The translations under genes and the position numbers were made by a program. Shown one piece after another: positions 19,252 to 27,256 of a DNA stretch of 64,000 bases (positions are counted from its first letter, which is position 1; each line of letters starts with the position of its first letter). The notes beneath the pieces were generated by a model. It ran no database searches and was not told the origin of the DNA. It saw nothing but the letters and a program-made list of their open reading frames with translations. The stretch lies in assembly GCA_018195615.1 (NCBI GenBank), contig JAGTPG010000002.1, forward strand, positions 2,670,501-2,734,500, in the 5' to 3' direction. This DNA comes from Streptomyces tuirus. GTDB taxonomy: Bacteria; Actinomycetota; Actinomycetes; Streptomycetales; Streptomycetaceae.

Positions 19252-19264
19252 GGAACCCCCTGTG

Positions 19265-19315
19265 CGGTTCGTCGCGAGTGGATCACTCGACGGTCGCCAC
19301 TCTCGCGACGAACCG
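19265..19315. promoter_or_regulatory. Large inverted repeat upstream of the S53 protease gene
   Basis: CGGTTCGTCGCGAG at 19265-19278 and CTCGCGACGAACCG at 19302-19315 are perfect 14-bp inverted arms. The inner TGG/CCA continues pairing past a two-base bulge. It begins 13 bases upstream of the ATG, so it could be an operator or a 5' leader hairpin hiding the ribosome-binding site. Confidence 0.6.
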
Positions 19316-19473
19316 TTCATGCCGGGGGAATGCGCAGCCCAAGAAGCGCCCTTTGGAGGCCAAGAAGAGCCCAAAGAGCCGCATCGCAGGGCGATTTGAG
19401 GCTTACGCCTGAGTCAGCTGACCGGGCAGGCCAGTGGTCGGTGGCAGGCGTATCTGTCGGGCCGCCCGCCACG

Positions 19474-20163
19474 TCACAGCGGCGAGTCCGTCTTCGGTGC
19501 CCAGGCCAGCACATATCCGAAGCCGTTGACGGCCCAGTGCAGCGCCACGGGGGCCAGCAGGCTTCCGGACCGGCGCCGCAGCTCGCACAGGACGACCCCG
19601 GCCGCGGTCGTGGCGACAACAGCGGCCACGACCGACAGCGCGCTGCCCGCCGGGCCCGTGCCGAGGACCGCTGCGGCCGCGTTGGCCCGGCTCAGCCCGC
19701 GCGAGGGAAGCACGTGCCAGAGCCCGAACAGCAGCGACGACACAGCCGTGGCCCACGCAGTACCACGCCGACGCCGCACCATGGCCCACAAGACACCGCG
19801 GAAGGCGACCTCCTCCAGCAGCACCGTGCCGACCGGTACCCGGATCAGCACCCGCCACAGCAGCTGCCCAAGGGTCAGGCCCGCGGCGCGCTCGTCCTCG
19901 AACGCCTCCCTGGTGGCCGGCAGGGCCAGTCCGGCCAGGAAGACGGCAAGAACCGCGCCGACCAGGATCGCCGCCCAGCGCAGCCCCCGGTACAAGGCAG
20001 CCCGGTCGAGCCCGAGATCGGCGAGGGTGAGGCCGTCCCACCGGGCCATCAGCAGCAACGTGGCGGCCGCGACCACGCAGGTGGGCACGTAGGCGCCGGG
20101 CGCGAGCCAATTGTTGAGCAGGTTCGCGCACACCAGGACGGCGAGGACGCAGCACATTCGCAT
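19474..20163 (-). CDS. CPBP-family intramembrane metalloprotease
   Basis: Membrane protein of the CAAX/bacteriocin-processing (CPBP/Abi) group, 229 aa with about six to eight helices. The glutamate-pair motif is seen as LLEEVAFRG near residue 118. The two His motifs follow: LLFGLWHVLPSRG near 150 and APVALHWAVNG near 210. In this family the motifs bind the metal of an intramembrane protease. Single gene with no obvious partner; it lies between the S53 protease and the DUF305 gene, both on the same strand but widely spaced. Substrate unknown. Confidence 0.88.
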   Translation of the reverse strand: MRMCCVLAVLVCANLLNNWLAPGAYVPTCVVAAATLLLMARWDGLTLADLGLDRAALYRGLRWAAILVGAVLAVFLAGLALPATREAFEDERAAGLTLGQLLWRVLIRVPVGTVLLEEVAFRGVLWAMVRRRRGTAWATAVSSLLFGLWHVLPSRGLSRANAAAAVLGTGPAGSALSVVAAVVATTAAGVVLCELRRRSGSLLAPVALHWAVNGFGYVLAWAPKTDSPL

Positions 20164-20335
20164 GGTGTCACCAGCATCCCTCGATCCACTCCCACGAGCC
20201 GGGATGACGGAACGAGCGCGCTGAGAGCGCTCACGCTCAGGCGTTCATGACTGTCGGGCATGTCAGATCACGGCGCCGCGGCGCGGCAGCACCGCGTTAC
20301 GGTGCCGTCCCCAGGTTGCCTCGTCACGAGTCGAG

Positions 20336-20956
20336 CTACGAGCGCGGCTCGGCACCCCGCTCCTTCAGCATGTCCGCCATCAGCGCGATCTCCGACTGCT
20401 GCGCCTCCACCATGCCCTGCGCGAGCCGCTTCTCCACCCCGACCGTGCACTTCGCGACACAGCCCCGGGCCATGTGGACGCCGCCCTTGTGATGGTCCGT
20501 CATCAGCTGGAGGTAGAAGACCTCGGCCTGCTTCCCGCTGAGCTCGCCGAGCTTCTTCATCTCGCTGTTGGTCGCCATGCCCGGCATCAGCGCGCCGTCC
20601 TTGCCGGAGGCCATGCCGCTCATGCCCATCCAGGTCATCGGAGGCTCGGAGGACACCTTGGGCAGCGCCCACAGGTCGAGCCAGCCGAGCATCATGCCGC
20701 GCTGGTTGGCCTGCGTCTGGGCGATGTCGTACGCGAGGCGCCGCACCTCCTCGTTCTTCGTGCGGTCGCGCACGATGTACGACATCTCCACGGCCTGCTG
20801 GTGGTGCACCGCCATGTCGCGTGCGAACCCGGCGTCCGCGGACTCGGCGGAGGGGGTCCGGGTGGCGCCGTCGTCCCCGGCGACGGCGTAGGTGATCGTG
20901 CCGACCGCGGCGAACGCCGTCAGCACGGCCCCGGCGATCAGACCGGCATGCCTCAC
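20336..20956 (-). CDS. DUF305-domain secreted or membrane-anchored protein
   Basis: 206 aa with one N-terminal hydrophobic segment (HAGLIAGAVLTAFAAVGTI) and an exported DUF305 domain. The ferritin-like His/Met pattern is clear: FARDMAVHHQQAVEMS near 55, GMMLGWLDLW, MTWMGMSGMAS and LMTDHHKGGVHMARG near 160. The Met- and His-rich make-up suggests metal binding, perhaps copper, but this is not shown. GTG 20956 overlaps the stop of the upstream DUF3105 gene as GTGA, so the two are translationally coupled. Confidence 0.9.
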   Translation of the reverse strand: MRHAGLIAGAVLTAFAAVGTITYAVAGDDGATRTPSAESADAGFARDMAVHHQQAVEMSYIVRDRTKNEEVRRLAYDIAQTQANQRGMMLGWLDLWALPKVSSEPPMTWMGMSGMASGKDGALMPGMATNSEMKKLGELSGKQAEVFYLQLMTDHHKGGVHMARGCVAKCTVGVEKRLAQGMVEAQQSEIALMADMLKERGAEPRS

Positions 20957-21621
20957 TGCGACAGCCCGTTCGTGCAGGCGGCACCCGGCTCGGGCGTCTG
21001 CCGGCCCTGGACGAACTTCTCGAAGAACTTGTCCACGTTCGGGTCGCTCGCGCCCGTCACCGTGCGCTGGTGGCCCCACGCCGAGAGCATGATCGGGTCC
21101 TTCTGGTCGTCCATCGGGCTCATCAGCGTGTACGGCGTCTTCTTCACCTTCGCCGCGAGCGCGTCGACGTCCGCCTTCTTCGCCTTGGCGTTGTACGTCA
21201 CCCACACCGCCCCGTGCTCCAGGGAGTGCACGGCGTTGGTGTTGTTGATCTCCTTGGTGTACACGTCGCCGTTGCAGTTCATCCAGACCGGGTTGTGGTC
21301 GCCGCCGACGGGGGGCTCGGAGGCGTACTTCACGGCCTTGGTGACGTGGTTGCGGGCGAGGTCGCCTTCCCAGGTCTTCACGCCGTCCGCGCCGGTGACG
21401 AACTTGCCCTTGGCCGAGGAGTCGCTCGCCGCGGTCTCGCTGCCGCCGTCGCCGGACTGGGACCGCACGAGCACGACACCGCCGACGACGAGGCCGCCGA
21501 CGACCACGACGCTGGCCGCGATGGTGAGGATCCGGTTGCGGCGCTCACGGGCCTGCTCGGCTCGCCGCATCTCCTCTATTCGCGCCTTGCGTGCCTGGTT
21601 GCTCTTGTTGGCGGAGCCCAT
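20953..21621 (-). CDS. DUF3105-domain membrane-anchored protein
   Basis: 222 aa. A basic N-terminus (MGSANKSNQARKARIEEMRR, coiled) is followed by one transmembrane helix (ILTIAASVVVVGGLVVGGVVLV), a Ser/Gly linker and an exported domain. The DUF3105 core is YASEPPVGGDHNPVWMNC, VHSLEHGAVWVTY and MSAWGHQ-like MLSAWGHQ. Conserved His and Cys suggest metal or redox chemistry. It is the first gene of a two-gene operon with the DUF305 protein, a common pairing in actinomycetes. The molecular function is unknown. Confidence 0.9.
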   Translation of the reverse strand: MGSANKSNQARKARIEEMRRAEQARERRNRILTIAASVVVVGGLVVGGVVLVRSQSGDGGSETAASDSSAKGKFVTGADGVKTWEGDLARNHVTKAVKYASEPPVGGDHNPVWMNCNGDVYTKEINNTNAVHSLEHGAVWVTYNAKAKKADVDALAAKVKKTPYTLMSPMDDQKDPIMLSAWGHQRTVTGASDPNVDKFFEKFVQGRQTPEPGAACTNGLSQ

Positions 21622-21783
21622 GAGGTGTCCTTCGCGGGAAAAGTGGGACGGTCGGGTGGGCTGATCGTAATGGGGAAGGCGGGGCCCCTCGCAGAACGGT
21701 CACGGGAATGGGCCGAATCGATACGGCACCGACAGGTGTCCGACAGCTCCGGCGATCGCGGCGCCGGTCCTCCGCCGGATAAT

Positions 21784-21818
21784 TTGAACCGCGGATACCG
21801 CTTATCTACGCTGCCTGT
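21784..21818 (+). promoter_or_regulatory. Promoter of nsrR giving a leaderless transcript
   Basis: TTGAAC at 21784-21789 and TACGCT at 21807-21812 are separated by 17 bases. The expected start of transcription falls at or next to the ATG at 21819, and no ribosome-binding site is present. GATAA...TTATC flank the spacer and could be part of an autoregulatory site. Confidence 0.65.
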
Positions 21819-22253
21819 ATGCGGCTGCTGCGCTCCACCGACCTCGCCCTGCGGGTCCTGATGCGGCTCGCCGTCGCCGGCGGGTCGAACCCGACGACGC
21901 GGGACGTCGCCGACGGCATGGACGTGCCGTACACGCATCTGGCGAAGGTCGTCGCCGAGCTCCAGCACATGGGCCTGCTGGCGGCGCGCCGCGGCCGGGG
22001 CGGCGGTCTCAAGCTCACCGAGCAGGGCCGTACGGCCTCGGTGGGCGCCGTGGTGCGTGCCTTCGAGGGCGACGGCGACGTCGTCGACTGCGAGGGCAGC
22101 ACGCCCTGCCCCCTGAACTCCGCCTGCCGTCTGCGTGTCGCCCTGCGCCGGGCCCAGGAGGCGTTCTTCGCCTCACTGGACCCGATCACCGTGGCGGACA
22201 TCGTGGCGGAGCCGACCGGGGCGTTGCTGCTGGGGATCTCGCGGGGGCCCTAG
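21819..22253 (+). CDS. nsrR: Rrf2-family nitric-oxide-sensing repressor NsrR
   Basis: Iron-sulfur transcription factor that senses NO and represses NO-detoxifying genes, chiefly the flavohemoglobin gene opposite. 144 aa: winged HTH (LALRVLMRLAVAGGSNPTTRDVADGMDVPYTHLAKV) and a dimer helix. The three cluster Cys lie in DCEGSTPCPLNSACRLR, the 4Fe-4S ligand pattern of NsrR. ATG 21819 has no SD and sits at the expected transcription start, so the mRNA is probably leaderless. It converges with hmp, with a terminator hairpin between. Confidence 0.93.
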   Translation: MRLLRSTDLALRVLMRLAVAGGSNPTTRDVADGMDVPYTHLAKVVAELQHMGLLAARRGRGGGLKLTEQGRTASVGAVVRAFEGDGDVVDCEGSTPCPLNSACRLRVALRRAQEAFFASLDPITVADIVAEPTGALLLGISRGP

Positions 22254-22276
22254 ACAGGCCCTGTGCCAGGCCCTAC

Positions 22277-22296
22277 GAGCGCTGGAAGCAGCGCTC
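22277..22296. terminator. Bidirectional hairpin between nsrR and hmp
   Basis: GAGCGCTG-GAAG-CAGCGCTC, a perfect 8-bp stem with a four-base loop, in the 52-base gap between the convergent stops. Confidence 0.65.
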
Positions 22297-22305
22297 CAGT
22301 TCCTT

Positions 22306-23493
22306 CTACGCCTGCCCCGCCAGCCACAGGTCCGGCCCGAACACCTCGTAGTGGATGTCGGCCGGCGCCACGCCCTTGTCGATCAGTTGGCCCCGTACCG
22401 CCCGCATGAACGGAAGCGGGCCGCACAGGTACGCGCGCGTGCCCGAGGCGACCGGGACGCCGGTGAGGTCGACCAGGCCGGAGCGGGTGCCCGCGGGGGC
22501 GTCCTGCTCGTACCAGAGGTGGACGGCCGCGTCGGGGAGCTTGGCGGCGTAGGCCTCGTGGTCGGCGCGCAGGGCGTGGGTGGCGGGTGAGCGGTCGCCG
22601 TGGACGACGGTGACCGGGGCGCGGTGCCCCGAGCCTGCGAGGTGCGCCAGCATCGCGGTCATCGGGGTCACGCCGATGCCCGCCGAGGCCAGCAGCAGCG
22701 GCGTGTCGGGGCCGGCGTCGAGGACCAGGTCGCCGTACGGCTCGGACAGCTCCAGGACGTCACCGGCCGCCACGCGCGCGTGGAGGTGGTTCGAGACCTC
22801 GCCGTCGGGGGCGTCGTCGCCGTGCACGCGCTTCACGCTGATCTGCCGAAGCGCCGGGTCGGGTGCGCCGGAGAGGCTGTACTGCCGTATCTGCCGGGCG
22901 CCGTCGGGGAGGGTGACGCGGACGGAGACGTACTGGCCCGCGAGGAAGTCCCGGACCGGGCCGCCGTCGGCGGGCCGCAGCCGGAACGTGGCGACGTCGG
23001 CGGTCTCGGCGACGCGCTCGACGACCTCCCACGGCCGCCAGGCGTGCCCGCCCCGCTCCTCGCGCAGCCGCTTCTCGACGGCGATGAGGGCGTTCGCCAT
23101 CAGCCAGTAGACCTCGTCCCAGGCGGCGGCGACCTCGGCCGTGACGGCGTCGCCGAGCACCTCGGCGATGGCGGCGAACAGGTGCTCGTGGACGATGCCG
23201 TACTGCTCGGGCGTGATGCCGAGCGAGGCGTGCTTGTGGGCGATGCGGTGCAGCATCGCGTCCGGCCGCTGCTCGGGGTGGTCCAGCAGGTGCGTGGCGA
23301 AGGCGGCGACAGAACCGGCGAGCGCCTGCCGCTGGGTGCCGGCGGCCTGGTTACCCCGGTTGAACAGGTCGGTCAGCAGTTCTGGGTGAGCCTCGAACAA
23401 CCCGGCGTAGAAGCGCTCGGTGATCGTGCCGAGGGCCGCGCCGACGGCGGGAAGGGTGGCGCGGACGGTGGCGGCGGACTGCTCGGACAGCAT
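22306..23493 (-). CDS. hmpA: Flavohemoglobin (nitric oxide dioxygenase)
   Basis: Oxidises NO to nitrate using O2 and NAD(P)H. 395 aa. The globin domain spans residues 1-140, with the proximal His in AHKHASLGI or VHEHLF. The FAD domain shows RQYSLSGAPD, and the NAD domain shows LLLASAGIGVTPM and LCGPLPFMRAVR. ATG 23493 is supported by GAGGAG upstream; the open frame extends to 23586 without a start signal. An AT-rich palindrome lies 34-64 bases upstream, a good candidate NsrR site. Partner gene nsrR is convergent. Confidence 0.95.
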   Translation of the reverse strand: MLSEQSAATVRATLPAVGAALGTITERFYAGLFEAHPELLTDLFNRGNQAAGTQRQALAGSVAAFATHLLDHPEQRPDAMLHRIAHKHASLGITPEQYGIVHEHLFAAIAEVLGDAVTAEVAAAWDEVYWLMANALIAVEKRLREERGGHAWRPWEVVERVAETADVATFRLRPADGGPVRDFLAGQYVSVRVTLPDGARQIRQYSLSGAPDPALRQISVKRVHGDDAPDGEVSNHLHARVAAGDVLELSEPYGDLVLDAGPDTPLLLASAGIGVTPMTAMLAHLAGSGHRAPVTVVHGDRSPATHALRADHEAYAAKLPDAAVHLWYEQDAPAGTRSGLVDLTGVPVASGTRAYLCGPLPFMRAVRGQLIDKGVAPADIHYEVFGPDLWLAGQA

Positions 23494-23526
23494 CGGGGCT
23501 CCTCTGTGCTCGACTGCGGGCACGGT

Positions 23527-23557
23527 ATTTAAAGTTGCATATGAGATGCAAATTAAG
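23527..23557. promoter_or_regulatory. Candidate NsrR operator upstream of hmpA
   Basis: TTTAAAGTTGCAT-ATGAG-ATGCAAATTAA is an unusually AT-rich dyad (TTGCAT/ATGCAA core) in a region otherwise above 70% GC, just upstream of hmpA. NsrR sites in Streptomyces are AT-rich dyads; identity is inferred from this and from the neighbouring nsrR. Confidence 0.6.
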
Positions 23558-23788
23558 CGGGTGGCGGAGCGAAGCGGACCGGCCATTACGGATGCCGGTG
23601 CGAGCAGGCACTATGGGCGGAAGAGCGGTTCACCCGCCGTATGCGAGGCGTTCGATCCCGGGTCGACCGGGCGATCATGGTGTGCAACGCGTACGAAATG
23701 GTGGTGTGGTGGGATGCTCGGGTGCCCGACCGCCTCCCGCGGTACGGAATGACAGGCGGCCTGACCAGCAAGGATGGGGAAGCGGAAG

Positions 23789-25150
23789 ATGGACAAGCAG
23801 CAGGAGTTCGTGCTCCGGACGTTGGAGGAGCGCGACATCCGGTTCGTACGCCTGTGGTTCACGGACGTGCTGGGCTTCCTCAAGTCCGTCGCCGTGGCCC
23901 CGGCCGAGTTGGAACAGGCCTTCGACGAGGGCATCGGCTTCGACGGCTCCGCGATCGAGGGCTTCGCCCGGGTCTACGAGTCCGACATGATCGCCAAGCC
24001 GGACCCGTCGACCTTCCAGATCCTGCCCTGGCGCGCCGAGGCCCCGGGCACGGCCCGGATGTTCTGCGACATCCTCATGCCGGACGGCTCCCCGTCCTTC
24101 GCCGACCCGCGCTACGTGCTCAAGCGCTCCCTGGCCCGCGCCTCCGACCTGGGCTTCACCTTCTACACGCACCCGGAGATCGAGTTCTTCCTGCTGAAGG
24201 ACCGGCCGCTGGACGGCAGCCGTCCGACGCCCGCCGACAACTCCGGCTACTTCGACCACACCCCGACCAACGTCGGCATGGACTTCCGCCGCCAGGCGAT
24301 CACCATGCTGGAGTCGATGGGCATCTCGGTCGAGTTCTCCCACCACGAGGGCGCGCCGGGCCAGCAGGAGATCGACCTGAGGTACGCCGACGCGCTCTCC
24401 ACCGCCGACAACGTCATGACGTTCCGCCTGGTCATGAAGCAGGTGGCGCTGGAGCAGGGCGTGCAGGCGACGTTCATGCCGAAGCCCTTCTCCGAGCACC
24501 CCGGCAGCGGCATGCACACGCACCTGTCGCTCTTCGAGGGCGACCGCAACGCCTTCTACGAGTCGGGTTCGGAGTACCAGCTGTCGAAGGTGGGCCGCTC
24601 CTTCATCGCGGGCCTGCTGCGGCACGCGGCGGAGATCTCCGCCGTCACCAACCAGTGGGTCAACTCCTACAAGCGCATCTGGGGCGGCGCGGAGCGCACG
24701 GCGGGTGCGGGCGGCGAGGCCCCCTCGTACATCTGCTGGGGCCACAACAACCGCTCGGCGCTGGTCCGCGTCCCGATGTACAAGCCCGGCAAGACGGGCT
24801 CGGCGCGCGTCGAGGTCCGCTCCCTCGACTCCGGCGCGAACCCGTACCTGGCCTACGCCGTCCTGCTCGCGGCCGGCCTGAAGGGCATCGAGGAGAGCTA
24901 CGAGCTCCCGCCGGGCGCCGAGGACGACGTCTGGGCCCTCTCCGACGCGGAGCGCCGCGCGATGGGCATCGAGCCGCTCCCGCAGAACCTCGGCGAGGCG
25001 CTGACCCTGATGGAACGCAGCGACCTCGTCGCCGAGACGCTCGGCGAGCACGTCTTCGACTTCTTCCTGCGCAACAAGCGCCAGGAGTGGGAGGAGTACC
25101 GCTCGGAGGTCACGGCGTTCGAGCTGCGGAAGAACCTTCCTGCGCTGTAG
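23789..25150 (+). CDS. glnA2: Glutamine-synthetase-family ligase, GlnA2 type
   Basis: 453 aa member of the GS superfamily, very like the enzyme called GlnA2 in S. coelicolor, which is reported to gamma-glutamylate polyamines rather than make glutamine. Visible: IGFDGSAIEGFARVYESDM, the metal and ATP sites in HPEIEFFLL and GMHTHLSLF, NRSALVRVP, and the C-terminal SLDSGANPYLAYAVLLAAG. ATG 23789 (MDKQQEFVLRTLEERD) is preferred to the in-frame ATG at 23774. The loop that carries the adenylylation Tyr in GlnA reads ESYELPPGAEDD here. Monocistronic, with a strong terminator after it. Polyamine role inferred from orthology. Confidence 0.92.
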   Translation: MDKQQEFVLRTLEERDIRFVRLWFTDVLGFLKSVAVAPAELEQAFDEGIGFDGSAIEGFARVYESDMIAKPDPSTFQILPWRAEAPGTARMFCDILMPDGSPSFADPRYVLKRSLARASDLGFTFYTHPEIEFFLLKDRPLDGSRPTPADNSGYFDHTPTNVGMDFRRQAITMLESMGISVEFSHHEGAPGQQEIDLRYADALSTADNVMTFRLVMKQVALEQGVQATFMPKPFSEHPGSGMHTHLSLFEGDRNAFYESGSEYQLSKVGRSFIAGLLRHAAEISAVTNQWVNSYKRIWGGAERTAGAGGEAPSYICWGHNNRSALVRVPMYKPGKTGSARVEVRSLDSGANPYLAYAVLLAAGLKGIEESYELPPGAEDDVWALSDAERRAMGIEPLPQNLGEALTLMERSDLVAETLGEHVFDFFLRNKRQEWEEYRSEVTAFELRKNLPAL

Positions 25151-25188
25151 GGGCGGGGCGGAGCGGGTCACGCGCTGATCCGGCGAGC

Positions 25189-25215
25189 GGGCCGACGGTC
25201 AGGGACCGTCGGCCC
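25189..25215. terminator. Bidirectional terminator after glnA2
   Basis: GGGCCGACGGTC-AGG-GACCGTCGGCCC, a perfect 12-bp stem with a three-base loop, between the convergent glnA2 and the hypothetical gene at 25222. Confidence 0.85.
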
Positions 25216-25221
25216 CCTGGC

Positions 25222-25784
25222 TCAGGACTGCACTCGCAGCGACCACTTCGTCATCGGCCCCCACTTCAGCTCCGGCCGCTCGACCGCGAGCACGCCCTTC
25301 ACATCGGGTACGACGACCACGTCGTCGAACCGGTGGTCACGCCCCGCGAGTACACGGACGCACCGCCCCTTGTCGTTGTAGATGCCGAGCCGCCCGCCGG
25401 CGTCACCGAACTCCGCGGCGATCCGGGTGCCCGGCGCCGGGCACTGGAAGAACCGTGAGGCGCCGCCCTTGACCTTCGGCGGCAGCGGCGGCATGGACGT
25501 CGCGTCCAGGAACCGGATCTTCCACCGCCCGGACATCTTCCACCCCCGCATGATCCGCACCGAGTCGCACTGCCCGGGCTCCAGGAGAATGTGCGCCCCC
25601 TCCCGTCCGCTCCCCGACCGGCCGGCGTACGTCTCCGTGTAGCGCCCGCGGGGCTCGGTCACGCCGACCACCTCGAAACCACTCGCACTGCCGATCCAGC
25701 CCCACGCCTCGATCACCACTGGCCGCTCGCGCAGTTCCTCCGGCACCTCGATGACCCGCGACGCGTATCCCGAGAAGGCAGCAC
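25222..25784 (-). CDS. Conserved hypothetical protein (probable frame break near the start)
   Basis: About 187 aa, not recognised. The sequence is mostly beta (VVIEAWGWIGSASGFEVVGVTEP, GAHILLEPGQCDSVRIMRGWKMSGRWKIRFLD, AGGRLGIYNDKGRCVRVLAG), with no signal peptide or helix for the membrane. Only a GTG at 25746 starts in frame. Upstream, GYASRVIEVPEELRERP reads well but has no start before a stop at 25809. One missing G near 25767 would join it to GTG 25784 (VLPSR-GYASRV), which I take as the start. It diverges from the HAD gene and shares the promoter region that holds the twin palindromes. Confidence 0.6.
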
Positions 25785-25804
25785 CGTCTCGGGCCGGAGC
25801 CTCG

Positions 25805-25866
25805 CGTCACCCTCTTGACCGGTGACGAGGACGGCGACAGTATCGTCACCAGTTCAGGCGGTGACG
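25805..25866. promoter_or_regulatory. Promoter with two identical 7-9-7 palindromic operators
   Basis: CGTCACC-N9-GGTGACG occurs twice, at 25805-25827 and 25844-25866, exactly 39 bp apart. A promoter fits between them: TTGACC at 25815-25820 inside the first palindrome, CAGTAT at 25838-25843 after a 17-base spacer, and the second palindrome over the expected start. Its regulator is unknown. Confidence 0.75.
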
Positions 25867-25889
25867 CCGGTGGGGAGACGGGAGCACAC

Positions 25890-26597
25890 GTGGCAGAGAT
25901 CCGCGGCATCGAGGCCGTCGTCTTCGACGTCCTCGGAACCCTGGTCGACGAGCCCCGCGGGCTCCGAGCGGCGATACGCGAGGCGACGCCCGCGTCCGAC
26001 GACGCCGTCGTCGACGAACTCGTCACCTCGTGGCAGCAGCACGGCGAGCGCCAACAGCAGCGCATCCGGCAAGGGGCCCGCCCGTACGCAAACACCGACA
26101 TCCTCGACTCCGAGGCCGCTCGACGCGTCGCCGACCTGGCCGGAATCGCCGATCCGGCCGTCATCGCCCGGCTGGCGACAGCGAGTCGGCGGCTGCCCCC
26201 GTGGGACGACTCCGTCGACGCTCTCGGGCGGCTCGCGCGGCGGTTCCCCGTGCTCGGGCTCTCCAGCGCCGGCCGGACCGCTCTGCTGCACCTCAGCGCC
26301 CATGCCGGGCTGCGCTGGCACCACGTTCTGTCCGCCGAGGACGTCGAGGCCTACAAGCCGGCGCCCGAGGTCTACCGGCTCGCCGTCGATGCCGCCGGCT
26401 GTCCGCCGGAACGGGTGCTCATGGTGGCCGCCCACGCCTGGGATCTCCGCGGAGCACAGGCGGCCGGCCTGCGCACCGCCTACGTTCAGCGGCCGGTCGG
26501 TGACCCGCCGACGGGGGCCGACACCTTCGACTGGCGGTTCCGTGAACTCGGCCAACTGGTCGGCGCGCTGACCGAGAGTCACGTAGCGTCGGGCTGA
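25890..26597 (+). CDS. HAD-superfamily hydrolase, haloacid-dehalogenase-like
   Basis: 235 aa. Motif I is AVVFDVLGTLVDE, with the nucleophile Asp and a VLGT in place of the usual DGT. Motif II is GLSSAGRTALL. Motif III is the Lys in EAYKPAPEVYRLAV. Motif IV lies around MVAAHAWDLRGAQAAG, which has AHAWD where phosphatases usually have GDxxxD. This matches the type II haloacid dehalogenase group more than the phosphatases. GTG 25890 has GGGAG upstream; an earlier in-frame start at 25815 lies inside the promoter. It is followed 23 bases later by a methyltransferase, probably one transcript. Confidence 0.85.
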   Translation: MAEIRGIEAVVFDVLGTLVDEPRGLRAAIREATPASDDAVVDELVTSWQQHGERQQQRIRQGARPYANTDILDSEAARRVADLAGIADPAVIARLATASRRLPPWDDSVDALGRLARRFPVLGLSSAGRTALLHLSAHAGLRWHHVLSAEDVEAYKPAPEVYRLAVDAAGCPPERVLMVAAHAWDLRGAQAAGLRTAYVQRPVGDPPTGADTFDWRFRELGQLVGALTESHVASG

Positions 26598-26620
26598 CAG
26601 TGACAGGGGGAGGTCCGATC

Positions 26621-27187
26621 ATGGCAGAGCGTGTGGTTCCTGAACGGGTCGTGCCGGCCCAGCGTCTCGCGGACGAGGCCGGGTTCAAGAAGAGCTGCAT
26701 CCCCGAAGTGGGCCGGCTGCTCGCCCTGGCCGCCGCCGCGAAGCCCGGTGGGGTCGTCGCCGAGAGCGGCACCGGGGCAGGGGTGGGCACCGCCTGGCTG
26801 CACAGCGGGCTGGGGCCGGGTGCGCGGCTCGTCACCGTGGAGCGGGACGAGGAGCTGGCCCGACGGGCCGCGGGACTCTTCGCGGACGACGACCGCGTCC
26901 GTGTGCTGACCGGGGACTGGCGGCTGCTCGAAGCGCACGCGCCGTTCGACGTCTTCTTCTGCGACGGGGGCGGCAAGCGGGACGCTCCCGAGCGGGTCGT
27001 CGAGTTGCTCGCTCCCGGTGGGATTCTCGTCCTGGACGACTTCACGCCGTCGGCCGAGTGGCCGCCGAGGTTCGAAGGCCACGTGGACGAGCTGCGCCTG
27101 TTCTACCTCACTCACCCGGACCTGGACGCCACCGAAGTCCTCACGACGCCCGCCAGTTCGGCGGTTGTCGCGGCCCGCCGGGCCTGA
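26621..27187 (+). CDS. O-methyltransferase-like SAM-dependent methyltransferase
   Basis: 188 aa. The SAM site is read as VVAESGTGAGVGTAWLHSGL, then RLVTVERDEELARRA and FDVFFCDGGGKRDAP. It resembles the small catechol/CoA O-methyltransferase group with a shortened C-terminus. ATG 26621 has GGGGAGG eight bases upstream. It is the second gene after the HAD hydrolase and ends at a strong terminator. The acceptor is unknown. Confidence 0.85.
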   Translation: MAERVVPERVVPAQRLADEAGFKKSCIPEVGRLLALAAAAKPGGVVAESGTGAGVGTAWLHSGLGPGARLVTVERDEELARRAAGLFADDDRVRVLTGDWRLLEAHAPFDVFFCDGGGKRDAPERVVELLAPGGILVLDDFTPSAEWPPRFEGHVDELRLFYLTHPDLDATEVLTTPASSAVVAARRA

Positions 27188-27199
27188 CCGGACGTACAG

Positions 27200-27238
27200 A
27201 GCGGCAGCCCGCGGGATCGTCTCCCGCGGGCTGCCGCT
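27200..27238. terminator. Bidirectional terminator between the methyltransferase and MFS genes
   Basis: AGCGGCAGCCCGCGGG and CCCGCGGGCTGCCGCT form a perfect 16-bp stem with a seven-base loop, between convergent genes. Confidence 0.88.
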
Positions 27239-27256
27239 CCTGTCAGTGGGTCGGGG

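Noticed and set aside
23527..23557. A phage or plasmid attachment site suggested by the AT-rich dyad
   Set aside because: No tRNA, integrase or direct-repeat partner; position before hmpA fits an operator.
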